The position numbers and the translations under genes are program-made. Under the pieces are notes generated by a model. The model saw only the letters and a program-made list of their open reading frames with translations. It did no database searches and was not told where the DNA came from. Of a stretch of 64,000 bases of DNA, positions 55,092 through 63,497 are shown one piece after another; the first letter of the stretch is position 1; every line of letters begins with the position of its first letter. Source of the stretch: Kineosporia rhizophila (GTDB lineage: Bacteria > Actinomycetota > Actinomycetes > Actinomycetales > Kineosporiaceae); assembly GCF_021277265.1 (NCBI RefSeq), contig NZ_JAJSOH010000002.1, positions 434,001 to 498,000 of the forward strand. The letters run 5' to 3'.

Positions 55092-56142
55092 GGGAGACCA
55101 CCTCCTCGGCGAAGTGACAGGCGGAGTAACGGGTTCCGTCGAGCTCGACGGCCGGCGGCGGCGGGTCCTGCCGGCAGATGTCCTCGGCCCGCGGGCAGCG
55201 GGCGGCGAACGGGCAGCCCGGTGGGATCCGCAGCAGGCTCGGCGGCAGGCCGGGGATGGCGTAGAGCCGGTCGCCGGCCCCGGTCAGCCGCGGCATCGAC
55301 TCCAGCAGACCCACCGTGTAGGGGTGGGCCGGGCGGGAGAAGACGTCGACCGCGGGACCGTGCTCGACGGTCCGGCCGGCGTACATCACGCTGATCACGT
55401 CGGCGGTCTCGGCCACCACGCCGAGGTCGTGGGTGATCAGGATCAGGCCGCTGCCGGTCTCCCGGCGCATCTCCGCCAGCAGCTCCATGACCTGGGCCTG
55501 GACCGTGACGTCGAGGGCGGTGGTGGGCTCGTCGGCGATGATGATGTCCGGGTCCAGCGCGATCGCCATGGCGATCATGATGCGCTGGCGCATACCCCCG
55601 GAGAACTGGTGCGGGTAGTCGGTGACCCGGGCGGCGGCGCCCGGGATCCGCACCTTGTCCATCAGCTCGACGGCCTTCTTCCGGGAGTCCTTGCGGGACA
55701 TCCCGCGGTGGACCTGGAAGAGCTCGCCGATCTGCTCACCCACCGTGTACACGGGGTTGAGCGCGGACAGGGCGTCCTGGAAGACCATGGCGATGCGCTG
55801 ACCGCGGTACAGCCGGCGCTCCTTCTCCGGCATGGTCAGCAGGTCTTTCCCGCGGAACTTGATCGTCCCGGAGGTGATCTCGGCCGGCGGCATGTCGAGG
55901 ATGCCCATGATCGCCTGCGCGGTCACCGACTTCCCCGAGCCGGACTCGCCCAGGATGGCCAGGGTCTGGCCCCGGGCGAGGTCGAGGTCGACCTTGTTGA
56001 CGGCCTGGGCGGCCCCGTCGCGGGTGCGGAACACCACGCTCAGGTCGCGCACCTGCAGCAGCGGCTGGCTCTCGTCGACGTCGGGCTTCCCGTCGGCCGA
56101 GCCCAGGTTCTCGGTTCTCTGGCTGAACATCCGCTCGCTCAC
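55078..56142 (-). CDS. dppD: peptide ABC transporter ATP-binding protein
   Basis: A 354-residue second ATPase of the transporter: Walker A GESGSGKS, signature HQFSGGMRQRIMIAMAIAL, Walker B IIIADEPTTALD and the cysteine-rich extension GCPFAARCPRAEDIC. GTG 56142 overlaps the dppC stop as GTGA; ATG 56130 (MFSQRTEN) is a possible internal start. Confidence 0.9.
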   Translation of the reverse strand: MSERMFSQRTENLGSADGKPDVDESQPLLQVRDLSVVFRTRDGAAQAVNKVDLDLARGQTLAILGESGSGKSVTAQAIMGILDMPPAEITSGTIKFRGKDLLTMPEKERRLYRGQRIAMVFQDALSALNPVYTVGEQIGELFQVHRGMSRKDSRKKAVELMDKVRIPGAAARVTDYPHQFSGGMRQRIMIAMAIALDPDIIIADEPTTALDVTVQAQVMELLAEMRRETGSGLILITHDLGVVAETADVISVMYAGRTVEHGPAVDVFSRPAHPYTVGLLESMPRLTGAGDRLYAIPGLPPSLLRIPPGCPFAARCPRAEDICRQDPPPPAVELDGTRYSACHFAEEVVSHGVR

Positions 56143-57086
56143 ATCGTCTTCGGGTCGAGGGCCTCGCGGACGACGTCGCCGAGCGCGATGAAGGCCAGCA
56201 CGGTCAGGGAGAGGAACAGCGCCGGGAAGAGGAGCATGTGCGGGGTGTTGCGGATGTACGCGGCGGCGTCGTTGATCGCGATGCCCCACGAGACCACCGG
56301 CGGCTGCAGCCCGATACCGAGGAACGACAGGGTCGCCTCGGCCCCGATGTAGCCACCCAGGCTGATCGTGCTGATCACGATCACCGGGGCGACCGCGTTC
56401 GGCAGGATGTGCTTGCGGATCATCCAGCTCCGGCTGGCCCCGAGCGCCCGGGAGGCGGCCACGAAGTCGGCCTGCTTGACCTGGATCACCGCGGACCGGG
56501 CGACCCGGGCGGTGGACGGCCAGGACAGCGCCGAGATCGCCAGGGCGACCTTCAGGATGTTCAGGAAGTCGCTGGTCGGCGGGGTCGGGATCGAGCTCAG
56601 GATGATGATGCTGCCGAGCAGGATCGGGATACCGATGAAGATGTCGGTGACCCGGGAGAGCAGGATGTCGACCCAGCCGCCGTAGAAGCCGGCGTAGATG
56701 CCCATCCCGGCGCCGACGACCAGCGCCATCAGGGTGGACAGCGTGCCGACCATGATCGACGCACGGGCCCCGAACATGGTGCGGGCGTAGACGTCACAGC
56801 CCTGCACGTCGTAGCCGAACCAGGCGTCCGCACTGGGCTCGCCGCGGGAGCGGCCGGCCTGGCAGTCACGCGGGTCGGCGTTGGTGAACAGGCCCGGCCA
56901 GATGGCCATCACGACCAGGACCGCGATCAGCACCAGCGCGCCCCAGAACACCCAGGACCCCCGCAGGGTCTCCCAGGCGTCGCCGGCCAGGGTGCGCGAG
57001 CGGCCGGCCTCGGCGACCGCCGCGGTGGGGGTGCCCGGAGCACCCTCGACGGTGTCGAGCGCAGCGAGGTTGTCGGGTTCACTCAT
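56139..57086 (-). CDS. dppC: peptide ABC transporter permease
   Basis: A 315-residue membrane subunit with an N-terminal cytoplasmic stretch, a first membrane segment (WVFWGALVLIAVLVVMAIWPGLF), an extracellular loop with two Cys residues (PRDC and VQGC), and five further segments. The permease loop ALGASRSWMIRKHILPNAVAPV contacts the ATPases. It overlaps dppB by 8 bp. Confidence 0.9.
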   Translation of the reverse strand: MSEPDNLAALDTVEGAPGTPTAAVAEAGRSRTLAGDAWETLRGSWVFWGALVLIAVLVVMAIWPGLFTNADPRDCQAGRSRGEPSADAWFGYDVQGCDVYARTMFGARASIMVGTLSTLMALVVGAGMGIYAGFYGGWVDILLSRVTDIFIGIPILLGSIIILSSIPTPPTSDFLNILKVALAISALSWPSTARVARSAVIQVKQADFVAASRALGASRSWMIRKHILPNAVAPVIVISTISLGGYIGAEATLSFLGIGLQPPVVSWGIAINDAAAYIRNTPHMLLFPALFLSLTVLAFIALGDVVREALDPKTM

Positions 57087-58005
57087 AACGGATCCTTGGG
57101 TCGAGCCGGGCGTACAGCAGGTCCACGAGCAGGTTCACCAGCAGGATCACCAGAACCACGAGCGTGGTGACACTGACGACGGTGGCGTTCTCGCGGATCC
57201 GCAGTGCGTGGTACAGCAGTCCGCCGAGTCCCTGGATGTTGAAGACACCCTCGGTCACGATCGCGCCGCCGAGCAGGATGCCGACGTCCGCGCCGATGTA
57301 GGTGATCACCGGGATCAGGGAGTTCCGGATCACGTGCTTGCGCAGCACCATGCCGCGGGGCAGGCCCTTGGCGATCGCGGTGCGCACGTGGTCGGCCTTC
57401 AGCGTCTCCAGCAGGCTGGCCCGGGTGAGTCTGAGCACGTAGGCCAGCGAGAGACAGGCCAGGACGAAGCCCGGCAGGATCAGGTCCCCCCAGGGAGCCC
57501 CGTAGCCCACCGTCACGCTGAACAGGCCGGCCTTGACGCCCAGCACGTACTGCAGCACGTAGCCGATGACGAAGGCCGGAAAAGAAATGGCCACAAGGCT
57601 GGAGAACAGGAAGAATCCGTCGAGGTAGCCGCCCTTGCGCAGGGCCGCCGCGATCCCGAGCCCGATGCCCAGGAAGATCTCGAAGAGGATGGCCACCACG
57701 GTGAGCTTGACGGTGATCGGGAAGGCCGCGGAGGCCTCCTCGAGGACGGTCGAGCCGGTCGAGGTGGTGCCGAAGTCGCCCTGCAGCATGTTCCAGAGGA
57801 AGTGCAGGTACTGGATGGGCAGAGCCTCGTCCAGGTGCAGCCGCTCGGTCTCGGCCTGGATGAACGCGTCCGTGCAGGGGCGCTGACCACATCGACTGGC
57901 GAACGGGTCGCCAGGGATGGCCCAGGCCATCGCGTAGATGAAGAACGTGGTGCCGATCAGCACCGGAATCATCATCAACAGGCGTCTGACGATGTAACGC
58001 CCCAT
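57079..58005 (-). CDS. dppB: peptide ABC transporter permease
   Basis: A 308-residue six-segment permease of the DppB/OppB type: starts MGRYIVRRLLMMIPVLIGTTFFIYAM and has the ATPase contact loop AKGLPRGMVLRKHVIRNSLIPV. ATG 58005 begins 183 bp after the dppA stop; the gap contains a strong hairpin. Confidence 0.9.
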   Translation of the reverse strand: MGRYIVRRLLMMIPVLIGTTFFIYAMAWAIPGDPFASRCGQRPCTDAFIQAETERLHLDEALPIQYLHFLWNMLQGDFGTTSTGSTVLEEASAAFPITVKLTVVAILFEIFLGIGLGIAAALRKGGYLDGFFLFSSLVAISFPAFVIGYVLQYVLGVKAGLFSVTVGYGAPWGDLILPGFVLACLSLAYVLRLTRASLLETLKADHVRTAIAKGLPRGMVLRKHVIRNSLIPVITYIGADVGILLGGAIVTEGVFNIQGLGGLLYHALRIRENATVVSVTTLVVLVILLVNLLVDLLYARLDPRIRYE

Positions 58006-58123
58006 GGCTTTCGCCTACCCTTCATGGGTTTTTGCCCGACAATCGGCCGGCCCCGCGATGTGGCTGCAGGACCGGCCGGTCGTGAGTCGCGCTATTCGCG
58101 ATAGTGCGGTTCTTCCTGAGGTA

Positions 58124-58151
58124 CCACCCCGCCCGTGCTGGGGCGGGGTGG
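58124..58151 (-). terminator. intercistronic hairpin between dppA and dppB
   Basis: An 11-bp GC stem CCACCCCGCCC/GGGCGGGGTGG with a 6-nt loop. Its place just after dppA suggests partial termination or mRNA protection, so that the binding protein exceeds the permease. Confidence 0.65.
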
Positions 58152-58188
58152 AACCGGGGACTTACGTGATCTCAGCGGCGAGCGGTGA

Positions 58189-59838
58189 TCAGCTCTTGAC
58201 CGCGACGCTGCTGAGGTCGATGGTGCTCTTCGGCGTGGTCTTGACGTTGGTCAGCCGGTCGGACCAGACCGCCTGCTGCGCCTGGTACCACAGCGGGATG
58301 ATCGTCATGTTCTCGGCCAGCCGGGCCTCGGCGGCCTGGTAGTCGGCGTACGCCTCTTCACCCTCGGCGGCGTTGGCCTTCTTGATCAGCTCGTCGAACT
58401 GGGTGTCGGAGAACCGGCCGTCGTTGGAGCCCGCACCGGTCGCGTACAGCGGCTCGAGGAAGTTCTGGATGTGCGGGTAGTCCATCTGCCACCCGGTCCG
58501 GAACATGTTGTCCATCTTGTCGCTGGTCACGTCGGCCCGCAGGGTGGCGAAGTCGACGTAGGCCTTGGCGTTGCACTCGACCTCGAGGGCGTTCTTGACG
58601 CTGTTGCAGATCGCCTCGGCGGCTTCCTTGTTACCCGGGCCGTCAGCGTTGTAGCTGTACGAGAACGGACCCTTGAACTTGGACTTGGCCAGGTACTCCT
58701 TGGCCTTCGCCGGGTCGTAGGTGCAGAACTCGCCACAGGCGCCGGCCTTGTAGCCGTCCACCACCGGGGAGACCCAGCCGGTGGCCGGGGTACGGCCGCC
58801 GTTGTACACCGACTTGGTGATGGTCTCCCGGTCGATCGCCAGGGACAGCGCCTTGCCGATGTTCGGGTCGTCCTTGAAGCGGTCGCTGTACTGCGGCAGC
58901 GTCGCGGTCTGGATGACACCCACGGCCTTGTTCAGGAAGTGGTCGGGCCGGTCGGTCTGGTACTGGTCGTCGACCAGGTTGGCGGCCGGGACCTGGTCCA
59001 TGAAGTCCAGGTTGCCGGCGAGCACGTCGGAGTAACCGGCCGAGTCGGACGTGTAGGTCTTGAACACGGCCTGGGCGATCTGCGGCTTGTCCTCGCCCTT
59101 GTACCCGGACCAGGCGTCGAGCGTGAAGCCCGTGTTGCCGTCACCCGCGGTGATCTGGAACGGGCCGTTGCCGATCGGCTTCTTGCCGAAGGCCTCCGGG
59201 TCGTCGAAGAACGCCTGGGGCAGCGGGAAGAAGGCGGTGTAGCCGACCATCGTCACGAAGAACGACTGCGCGCTGGCGAGCTTGACCGTGAACTCGGTGT
59301 CGCTGACCTTGGTCAGGCCACTGAGCTTGTCGGTGTCGGGCTTCGGGGCCTCCTTCGGGCCGTCCTCGTCGGGGTCGGCCGGGTTGATCTCGGCGTAGCC
59401 CTCGAAGGAGGAGAAGAAGTAGTTGTTCAGCGCCGCGTTGGGGCCGTAGGCCGTCCAGTTCCAGGCGTTGATGAAGCTGTCCGAGTTGACCGGGGTGCCG
59501 TCCTGGAAGGTCTGGCCTTCCTTCAGCTTCACGGTCCAGGTGATGTTGTCGTCCGACTCGATCGACTCGGCCATCGACATCTCGGGGGCGGCCGTGTCGG
59601 TGTTGTAGTCGACCAGGCCACGGAAGACGTTGTCGAGGATGTTGCCACCGCCGACCTCGTTCGTGTTGCCCGGGACCAGGGGGTTCTGGGGCTTCACGTT
59701 GTAGACGCTGATGGAGGCGTCGCTGTTGGTGCTGCCGCCCCCGTCACCCTCGTCGTCGCTGCCGCCACCGCACGCGGTCAGGGCCAGGGCCCCCGCCACG
59801 AACAGAGCACCCGCAGCAATCAGCCTGCGCTGCTTCAC
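58189..59838 (-). CDS. dppA: peptide ABC transporter substrate-binding lipoprotein
   Basis: A 549-residue extracytoplasmic SBP family 5 protein. A lipoprotein signal peptide (LIAAGALFVAGALALTAC, lipid-bearing Cys at about 23) is followed by a GSDDEGDGG linker and the binding domain (GGNILDNVFRGLVDYN, then DVLAGNLDFMDQVP). The ligand is probably a peptide, given the DppBCDF partners. GTG 59838 has AAGGAG 8 nt upstream. First gene of the operon. Confidence 0.92.
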   Translation of the reverse strand: MKQRRLIAAGALFVAGALALTACGGGSDDEGDGGGSTNSDASISVYNVKPQNPLVPGNTNEVGGGNILDNVFRGLVDYNTDTAAPEMSMAESIESDDNITWTVKLKEGQTFQDGTPVNSDSFINAWNWTAYGPNAALNNYFFSSFEGYAEINPADPDEDGPKEAPKPDTDKLSGLTKVSDTEFTVKLASAQSFFVTMVGYTAFFPLPQAFFDDPEAFGKKPIGNGPFQITAGDGNTGFTLDAWSGYKGEDKPQIAQAVFKTYTSDSAGYSDVLAGNLDFMDQVPAANLVDDQYQTDRPDHFLNKAVGVIQTATLPQYSDRFKDDPNIGKALSLAIDRETITKSVYNGGRTPATGWVSPVVDGYKAGACGEFCTYDPAKAKEYLAKSKFKGPFSYSYNADGPGNKEAAEAICNSVKNALEVECNAKAYVDFATLRADVTSDKMDNMFRTGWQMDYPHIQNFLEPLYATGAGSNDGRFSDTQFDELIKKANAAEGEEAYADYQAAEARLAENMTIIPLWYQAQQAVWSDRLTNVKTTPKSTIDLSSVAVKS

Positions 59839-60255
59839 TCGTCGTTCTCCTTAGGTTTCCGACATCACGGCTCGAGCCGGGCGCTGGTCGCACACGACCC
59901 GTCCAAGCGCCTGCACTCTTGGTACCGGATTCGGGACACGATAGGCGTTCGCAGCTGATTACGATCCGGACAAGGATGCTTCGTCAACAGCTGCTCGGCA
60001 CGATGAAACCACGTTCGAAAAGCCGTTCCGACCGGACGATCTTCGGCGTCGTCGCGGTCGGTCGCACAGGCAACTACCGACCGTTCCGGTCGGACAAGGC
60101 GCGGCCACGGGAAGGTCTCGAAACCGACACAATGCCCTCGCGCACTAGCTCAGACCAGGCGAAACGGACAAGCAAATATCGACCCGTGACGTTGAACACA
60201 TGCCGACGCACAGGCAACATCAATTTACCTGCCGGACACAAATCTTGCACACGCG
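59839..60255. other. dppA upstream region
   Basis: About 415 noncoding bases. Two related 16-bp elements, CCGTTCCGACCGGACG (60023-60038) and CCGTTCCGGTCGGACA (60081-60096), lie 58 bp apart; the second sits in a CCGACC/GGTCGG dyad. These may be regulator sites for dppA. The rightmost third is less GC-rich. No gene is seen. Confidence 0.4.
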
Positions 60256-60296
60256 GAAGCCCCGCCCCCCAGATGGACTGCAGGAGACGGGGCTTC
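60256..60296 (-). terminator. terminator after typA
   Basis: A 9-bp stem GAAGCCCCG/CGGGGCTTC with a 23-nt loop, about 60 bp past the typA stop. Confidence 0.55.
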
Positions 60297-60358
60297 AGCG
60301 AAAGATCGGCGAGCGGTCCGGTCACCGCCCGTTCGACCCGTACGGCCTAAGGCCCGAC

Positions 60359-62248
60359 CTAGCCCCGCTTGGCACGGGCGGTGGCCCGGGCCCGCTCGGT
60401 GGCGTCCAGGATGACCTTGCGGATGCGCACCGCCTCAGGGGTCACCTCGACGCACTCGTCGTCGCGGCAGAACTCCAGGCACTGCTCCAGGGAGAGCTTG
60501 CGCGGCGGCACCAGGCGCTCGAAGTTGTCCGCGGTGGACGAGCGCATGTTGGTGAGCTTCTTCTCCTTGGTGATGTTCACGTCCATGTCGTCGGCCCGGG
60601 AGTTCTCCCCGACGATCATGCCTTCGTAGACCATGGTGGTCGGCTCCACGAAGAGCGTGCCGCGCTCCTGCAGGTTGGTGATCGCGAACGCGGTCACCGC
60701 GCCGGCCCGGTCGGCCACCAGCGAGCCGGAGGGACGGGTGCGCAGCTCGCCGACCCAGGGCTCGTAGCCCTCGAACGTGGCGTGGGCGATGCCGGTGCCG
60801 CGGGTGTCGGTGAGGAACTCGGTCCGGAAACCGATCAGGCCTCGCGAGGGGACCAGCCACTCCATCCGGATCCAGCCGGTGCCGTGGTTGGACATCTGCT
60901 CCATCCGGCCCGCGCGGACCGCCAGGAGCTGGGTGATCGCGCCCATGTACTCCTCGGGGGCGTCGATGGTCAGGCGCTCGAACGGCTCGTGAACCTTGCC
61001 GTCGACCTCCTTGGTGACCACCTGCGGCTTGCCCACGGTGAGCTCGAACATCTCCCGGCGCATGGTCTCCACCAGGATGGCCAGCGCCAGCTCACCGCGG
61101 CCCTGCACCTCCCAGGTGTCGGGACGCTCGGTGTTCAGCACCCGCATCGAGACGTTACCGATCAGCTCCCGGTCCAGCCGGTCCTTGATCAGGCGGGCGG
61201 TGACCTTGGTGCCCTTGACCGTGCGGCCGGCCAGCGGCGAGGAGTTGGCGCCGATGGTCATCGAGATGGCCGGCTCGTCGACCGTGATCAGCGGCAGCGG
61301 GTGCGGGTCCTCGGCGTCGGCCAGGGTCTCGCCGATGGTGATCTCCGGGATACCGGCGATGGCGACGATGTCACCCGGGCCGGCCTCCTCGGCGGGCTCA
61401 CGGGTGAGAGCCTTGGTGATCATCAGCTCGGTGATCTTCACCCGGCTGACCGTGCCGTCCTGCTTGCACCAGGCCACCTGCTGGCCCTTGCGCATCGTGC
61501 CGTTGTGGATCCGGCACAGGGCCAGACGGCCCAGGAACGGCGAGGCGTCGAGGTTGGTGACGTGCGCCTGCAGCGGCATCTTGTCGTCGTAGGACGGCGC
61601 CGGCACGGTGTCGAGCAGCACCTGGAACAGCGGCTCGAGGTTCTCCGAGTCGGGCAGCTCGCCGTTGGCCGGGCGGTTCAGCGAGGCCCGGCCGGCCCGG
61701 CCCGAGGCGTAGACGATCGGGAAGTCGAGCGCCGCGTCCGGGTCGAGGCCGGTGCCGTCGAGCAGGTCCATGAACAGCTCGTAGGTCTCGTCCACGACCT
61801 CGGAGATCCGGGCGTCGGGGCGGTCGGTCTTGTTCACCACCAGGATCACCGGCATGTGCGCCTGCAGCGCCTTGCGCAGCACGAACCGGGTCTGCGGGAG
61901 CGGGCCCTCGGAGGCGTCGACCAGCAGGGCGATCGCGTCGACCATGCTCAGGCCGCGCTCCACCTCACCGCCGAAGTCGGCGTGGCCGGGGGTGTCGATG
62001 ATGTTGAAGGTGACCCCACCGTCGGGTGCGCCCGGACCGGAGTACCGCACCGCAGTGTTCTTCGCGAGAATGGTGATGCCCTTCTCGCGCTCCAGGTCGT
62101 TGGAGTCCATCGCCCGGTCGTCCACGTGAGCGTGGTCGCCGAAGGAGCCGGTCTGCCAGAGCATGGCATCGACGAGCGTGGTCTTTCCGTGGTCGACGTG
62201 GGCGACAATGGCGACATTGCGCAGGTCGTCACGGGTCTGCGTAGGCAT
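60359..62248 (-). CDS. typA: ribosome-associated GTPase TypA/BipA
   Basis: A 629-residue translational GTPase related to EF-G, acting in ribosome assembly and stress adaptation. Motifs: AHVDHGKTTLVDAM (P-loop), DTPGHADFGGEVER (G3) and NKTDRPDAR (G4). The C-terminal BipA domain ends in a basic tail. ATG 62248 gives MPTQTRDDLRN, the usual family start; an upstream ATG at 62287 overlaps a TAACAT -10-like box and is less likely. Confidence 0.93.
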   Translation of the reverse strand: MPTQTRDDLRNVAIVAHVDHGKTTLVDAMLWQTGSFGDHAHVDDRAMDSNDLEREKGITILAKNTAVRYSGPGAPDGGVTFNIIDTPGHADFGGEVERGLSMVDAIALLVDASEGPLPQTRFVLRKALQAHMPVILVVNKTDRPDARISEVVDETYELFMDLLDGTGLDPDAALDFPIVYASGRAGRASLNRPANGELPDSENLEPLFQVLLDTVPAPSYDDKMPLQAHVTNLDASPFLGRLALCRIHNGTMRKGQQVAWCKQDGTVSRVKITELMITKALTREPAEEAGPGDIVAIAGIPEITIGETLADAEDPHPLPLITVDEPAISMTIGANSSPLAGRTVKGTKVTARLIKDRLDRELIGNVSMRVLNTERPDTWEVQGRGELALAILVETMRREMFELTVGKPQVVTKEVDGKVHEPFERLTIDAPEEYMGAITQLLAVRAGRMEQMSNHGTGWIRMEWLVPSRGLIGFRTEFLTDTRGTGIAHATFEGYEPWVGELRTRPSGSLVADRAGAVTAFAITNLQERGTLFVEPTTMVYEGMIVGENSRADDMDVNITKEKKLTNMRSSTADNFERLVPPRKLSLEQCLEFCRDDECVEVTPEAVRIRKVILDATERARATARAKRG

Positions 62249-62299
62249 GCGAAAGGCCGATCCGGTTGGGGGGTGATGACTCTCCATGTTACCCGCGCC

Positions 62300-62752
62300 T
62301 CAGCGGGCCTGACGTTCCTCCGCCAGAGCGGTGAGCGCGGTGACGATCGGCACGTCCGCGGGCAGCCAGCCGACCTCACCCCAGCGGCCCAGCGGCAGGT
62401 GCCGCAACTCGTCGTGCACCTCGATCGGGGCGGGCTCGCCCTCGGTCACCCGGACCAGCCAGACCCGCATCCGGTGGCTCGGCGGCAGGTCCCAGCCCAG
62501 CCCGTTCGGGGCCGGAAGTTCCTCCCCCACCTCGACCTTCACCCCGAGCTCCTCGGCCAGCTCCCGGTGCAGGGCCTGCAGCGGCTCCTCCCCCGGGTCG
62601 ACCTTGCCGCCGGGCAGTTCCCAGCCCCCGGCCAGGTGCGGCGGCTCGGTGCGGCGGGCGGCCAGGAGCACGGTGGGGCGGCGCAGGTCGTCGACGACGG
62701 CCGCGCCGACCACCAGAACGGGCTGGAATGTGTCAGTCACGGCGAGCAGCAT
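62300..62752 (-). CDS. NUDIX hydrolase (MutT-like)
   Basis: About 150 residues with a complete NUDIX box, GGKVDPGEEPLQALHRELAEELGVKV, and an N-terminal FQPVLVVGAAVVDD strand. Such enzymes cleave oxidised or non-canonical nucleoside triphosphates, or related diphosphates; the substrate is unknown. ATG 62752 is used; GTG 62740 (MTDTFQPV) is an equally plausible start. It is upstream of typA by about 50 bp. Confidence 0.85.
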   Translation of the reverse strand: MLLAVTDTFQPVLVVGAAVVDDLRRPTVLLAARRTEPPHLAGGWELPGGKVDPGEEPLQALHRELAEELGVKVEVGEELPAPNGLGWDLPPSHRMRVWLVRVTEGEPAPIEVHDELRHLPLGRWGEVGWLPADVPIVTALTALAEERQAR

Positions 62753-62827
62753 CCCAACGTTGCGTGACCGGTGCACGAAGGCGACCCGACCCGGCCGTGA
62801 ATCCGGGCGGGATTGTGATCCACGTCC

Positions 62828-62833
62828 TACGCT
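62828..62833 (+). promoter_or_regulatory. -10 element TACGCT of the dehydratase/VOC gene
   Basis: Ends 6 nt before ATG 62840; leaderless pattern. Confidence 0.45.
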
Positions 62834-62839
62834 GAGGCC

Positions 62840-63490
62840 ATGCCTGAACTGCTGACCATGCAGGAGCTGGACACCGCCCTGGTGGGGCTGCCCGCCGTGC
62901 ACAAGTCCGGTACGTCACTGCTGCGGGTGCGGGTCAAGGCCCCCGGGTTCCCCCAGGCGGTGGAGCTGATCTCCCGGGTGGCGCTGAGCGCCGAGGAGAT
63001 GAACCACCACCCCGACGTCGACCTGCGCTTCGACAAGGTCACGTTCACCCTGAGCACGCACGTCTCCGGCGGGGTGACCGCCCTCGACGTGGAGCTGGCC
63101 CAGCGGATCATGGTGCACGTCGACGCGGTGGGCGCCGAGGTGCTGCCCCCGGCCGCCCGGGTGGAGCTGGCCATCGACACCGCCGACGCCGACGCGATCC
63201 GGCCGTTCTGGAAGGCCGGCCTGGGCTACGTGGAGCGCCGCGGCGACGAGGGCGTCGAACTGCACAACCCGGACGAGGTCGGCCCGGTGGTCTGGTTCCA
63301 GCCCAGTCAGGAGCCGCGGACCCAGCGCAACCGGATCCACTTCGACGTCTACGTCGCCTTCGACGAGGCCCCCCGGCGGGTGGCCGAGGTGGTCCAGGCC
63401 GGCGGCCGGCTGGTCACCGACGAGTTCGCCCCGGACTGGTGGGTGGTGGCCGACGCCGACGGCAACGAGCTCTGCGTCTGCACCCAGTAG
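62840..63490 (+). CDS. pterin-4a-carbinolamine dehydratase fused to a VOC domain
   Basis: A 216-residue two-domain protein. Residues about 1-100 are a PCD/DCoH-type domain with the active-site motif EEMNHHPDVDLRFDKVTFTLSTH. Residues about 105-215 are a glyoxalase-like (VOC) domain (VELAIDTADADAIRPFWKAGLGY, NRIHFDVYVAFDEAP, WWVVADADGNELCVC). PCDs recycle oxidised pterin cofactors. No aromatic amino-acid hydroxylase is nearby, so it may act on another pterin such as a molybdopterin-related compound (inference). Confidence 0.85.
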   Translation: MPELLTMQELDTALVGLPAVHKSGTSLLRVRVKAPGFPQAVELISRVALSAEEMNHHPDVDLRFDKVTFTLSTHVSGGVTALDVELAQRIMVHVDAVGAEVLPPAARVELAIDTADADAIRPFWKAGLGYVERRGDEGVELHNPDEVGPVVWFQPSQEPRTQRNRIHFDVYVAFDEAPRRVAEVVQAGGRLVTDEFAPDWWVVADADGNELCVCTQ

Positions 63491-63497
63491 GGCCGGA

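Noticed and set aside
51033..55394. 1453-codon open frame on the plus strand
   Set aside because: It runs opposite to the FtsH-like, mshB, dppF and dppD genes, all of which have clear motifs; the product is His/Gln/Gly-rich shadow sequence.
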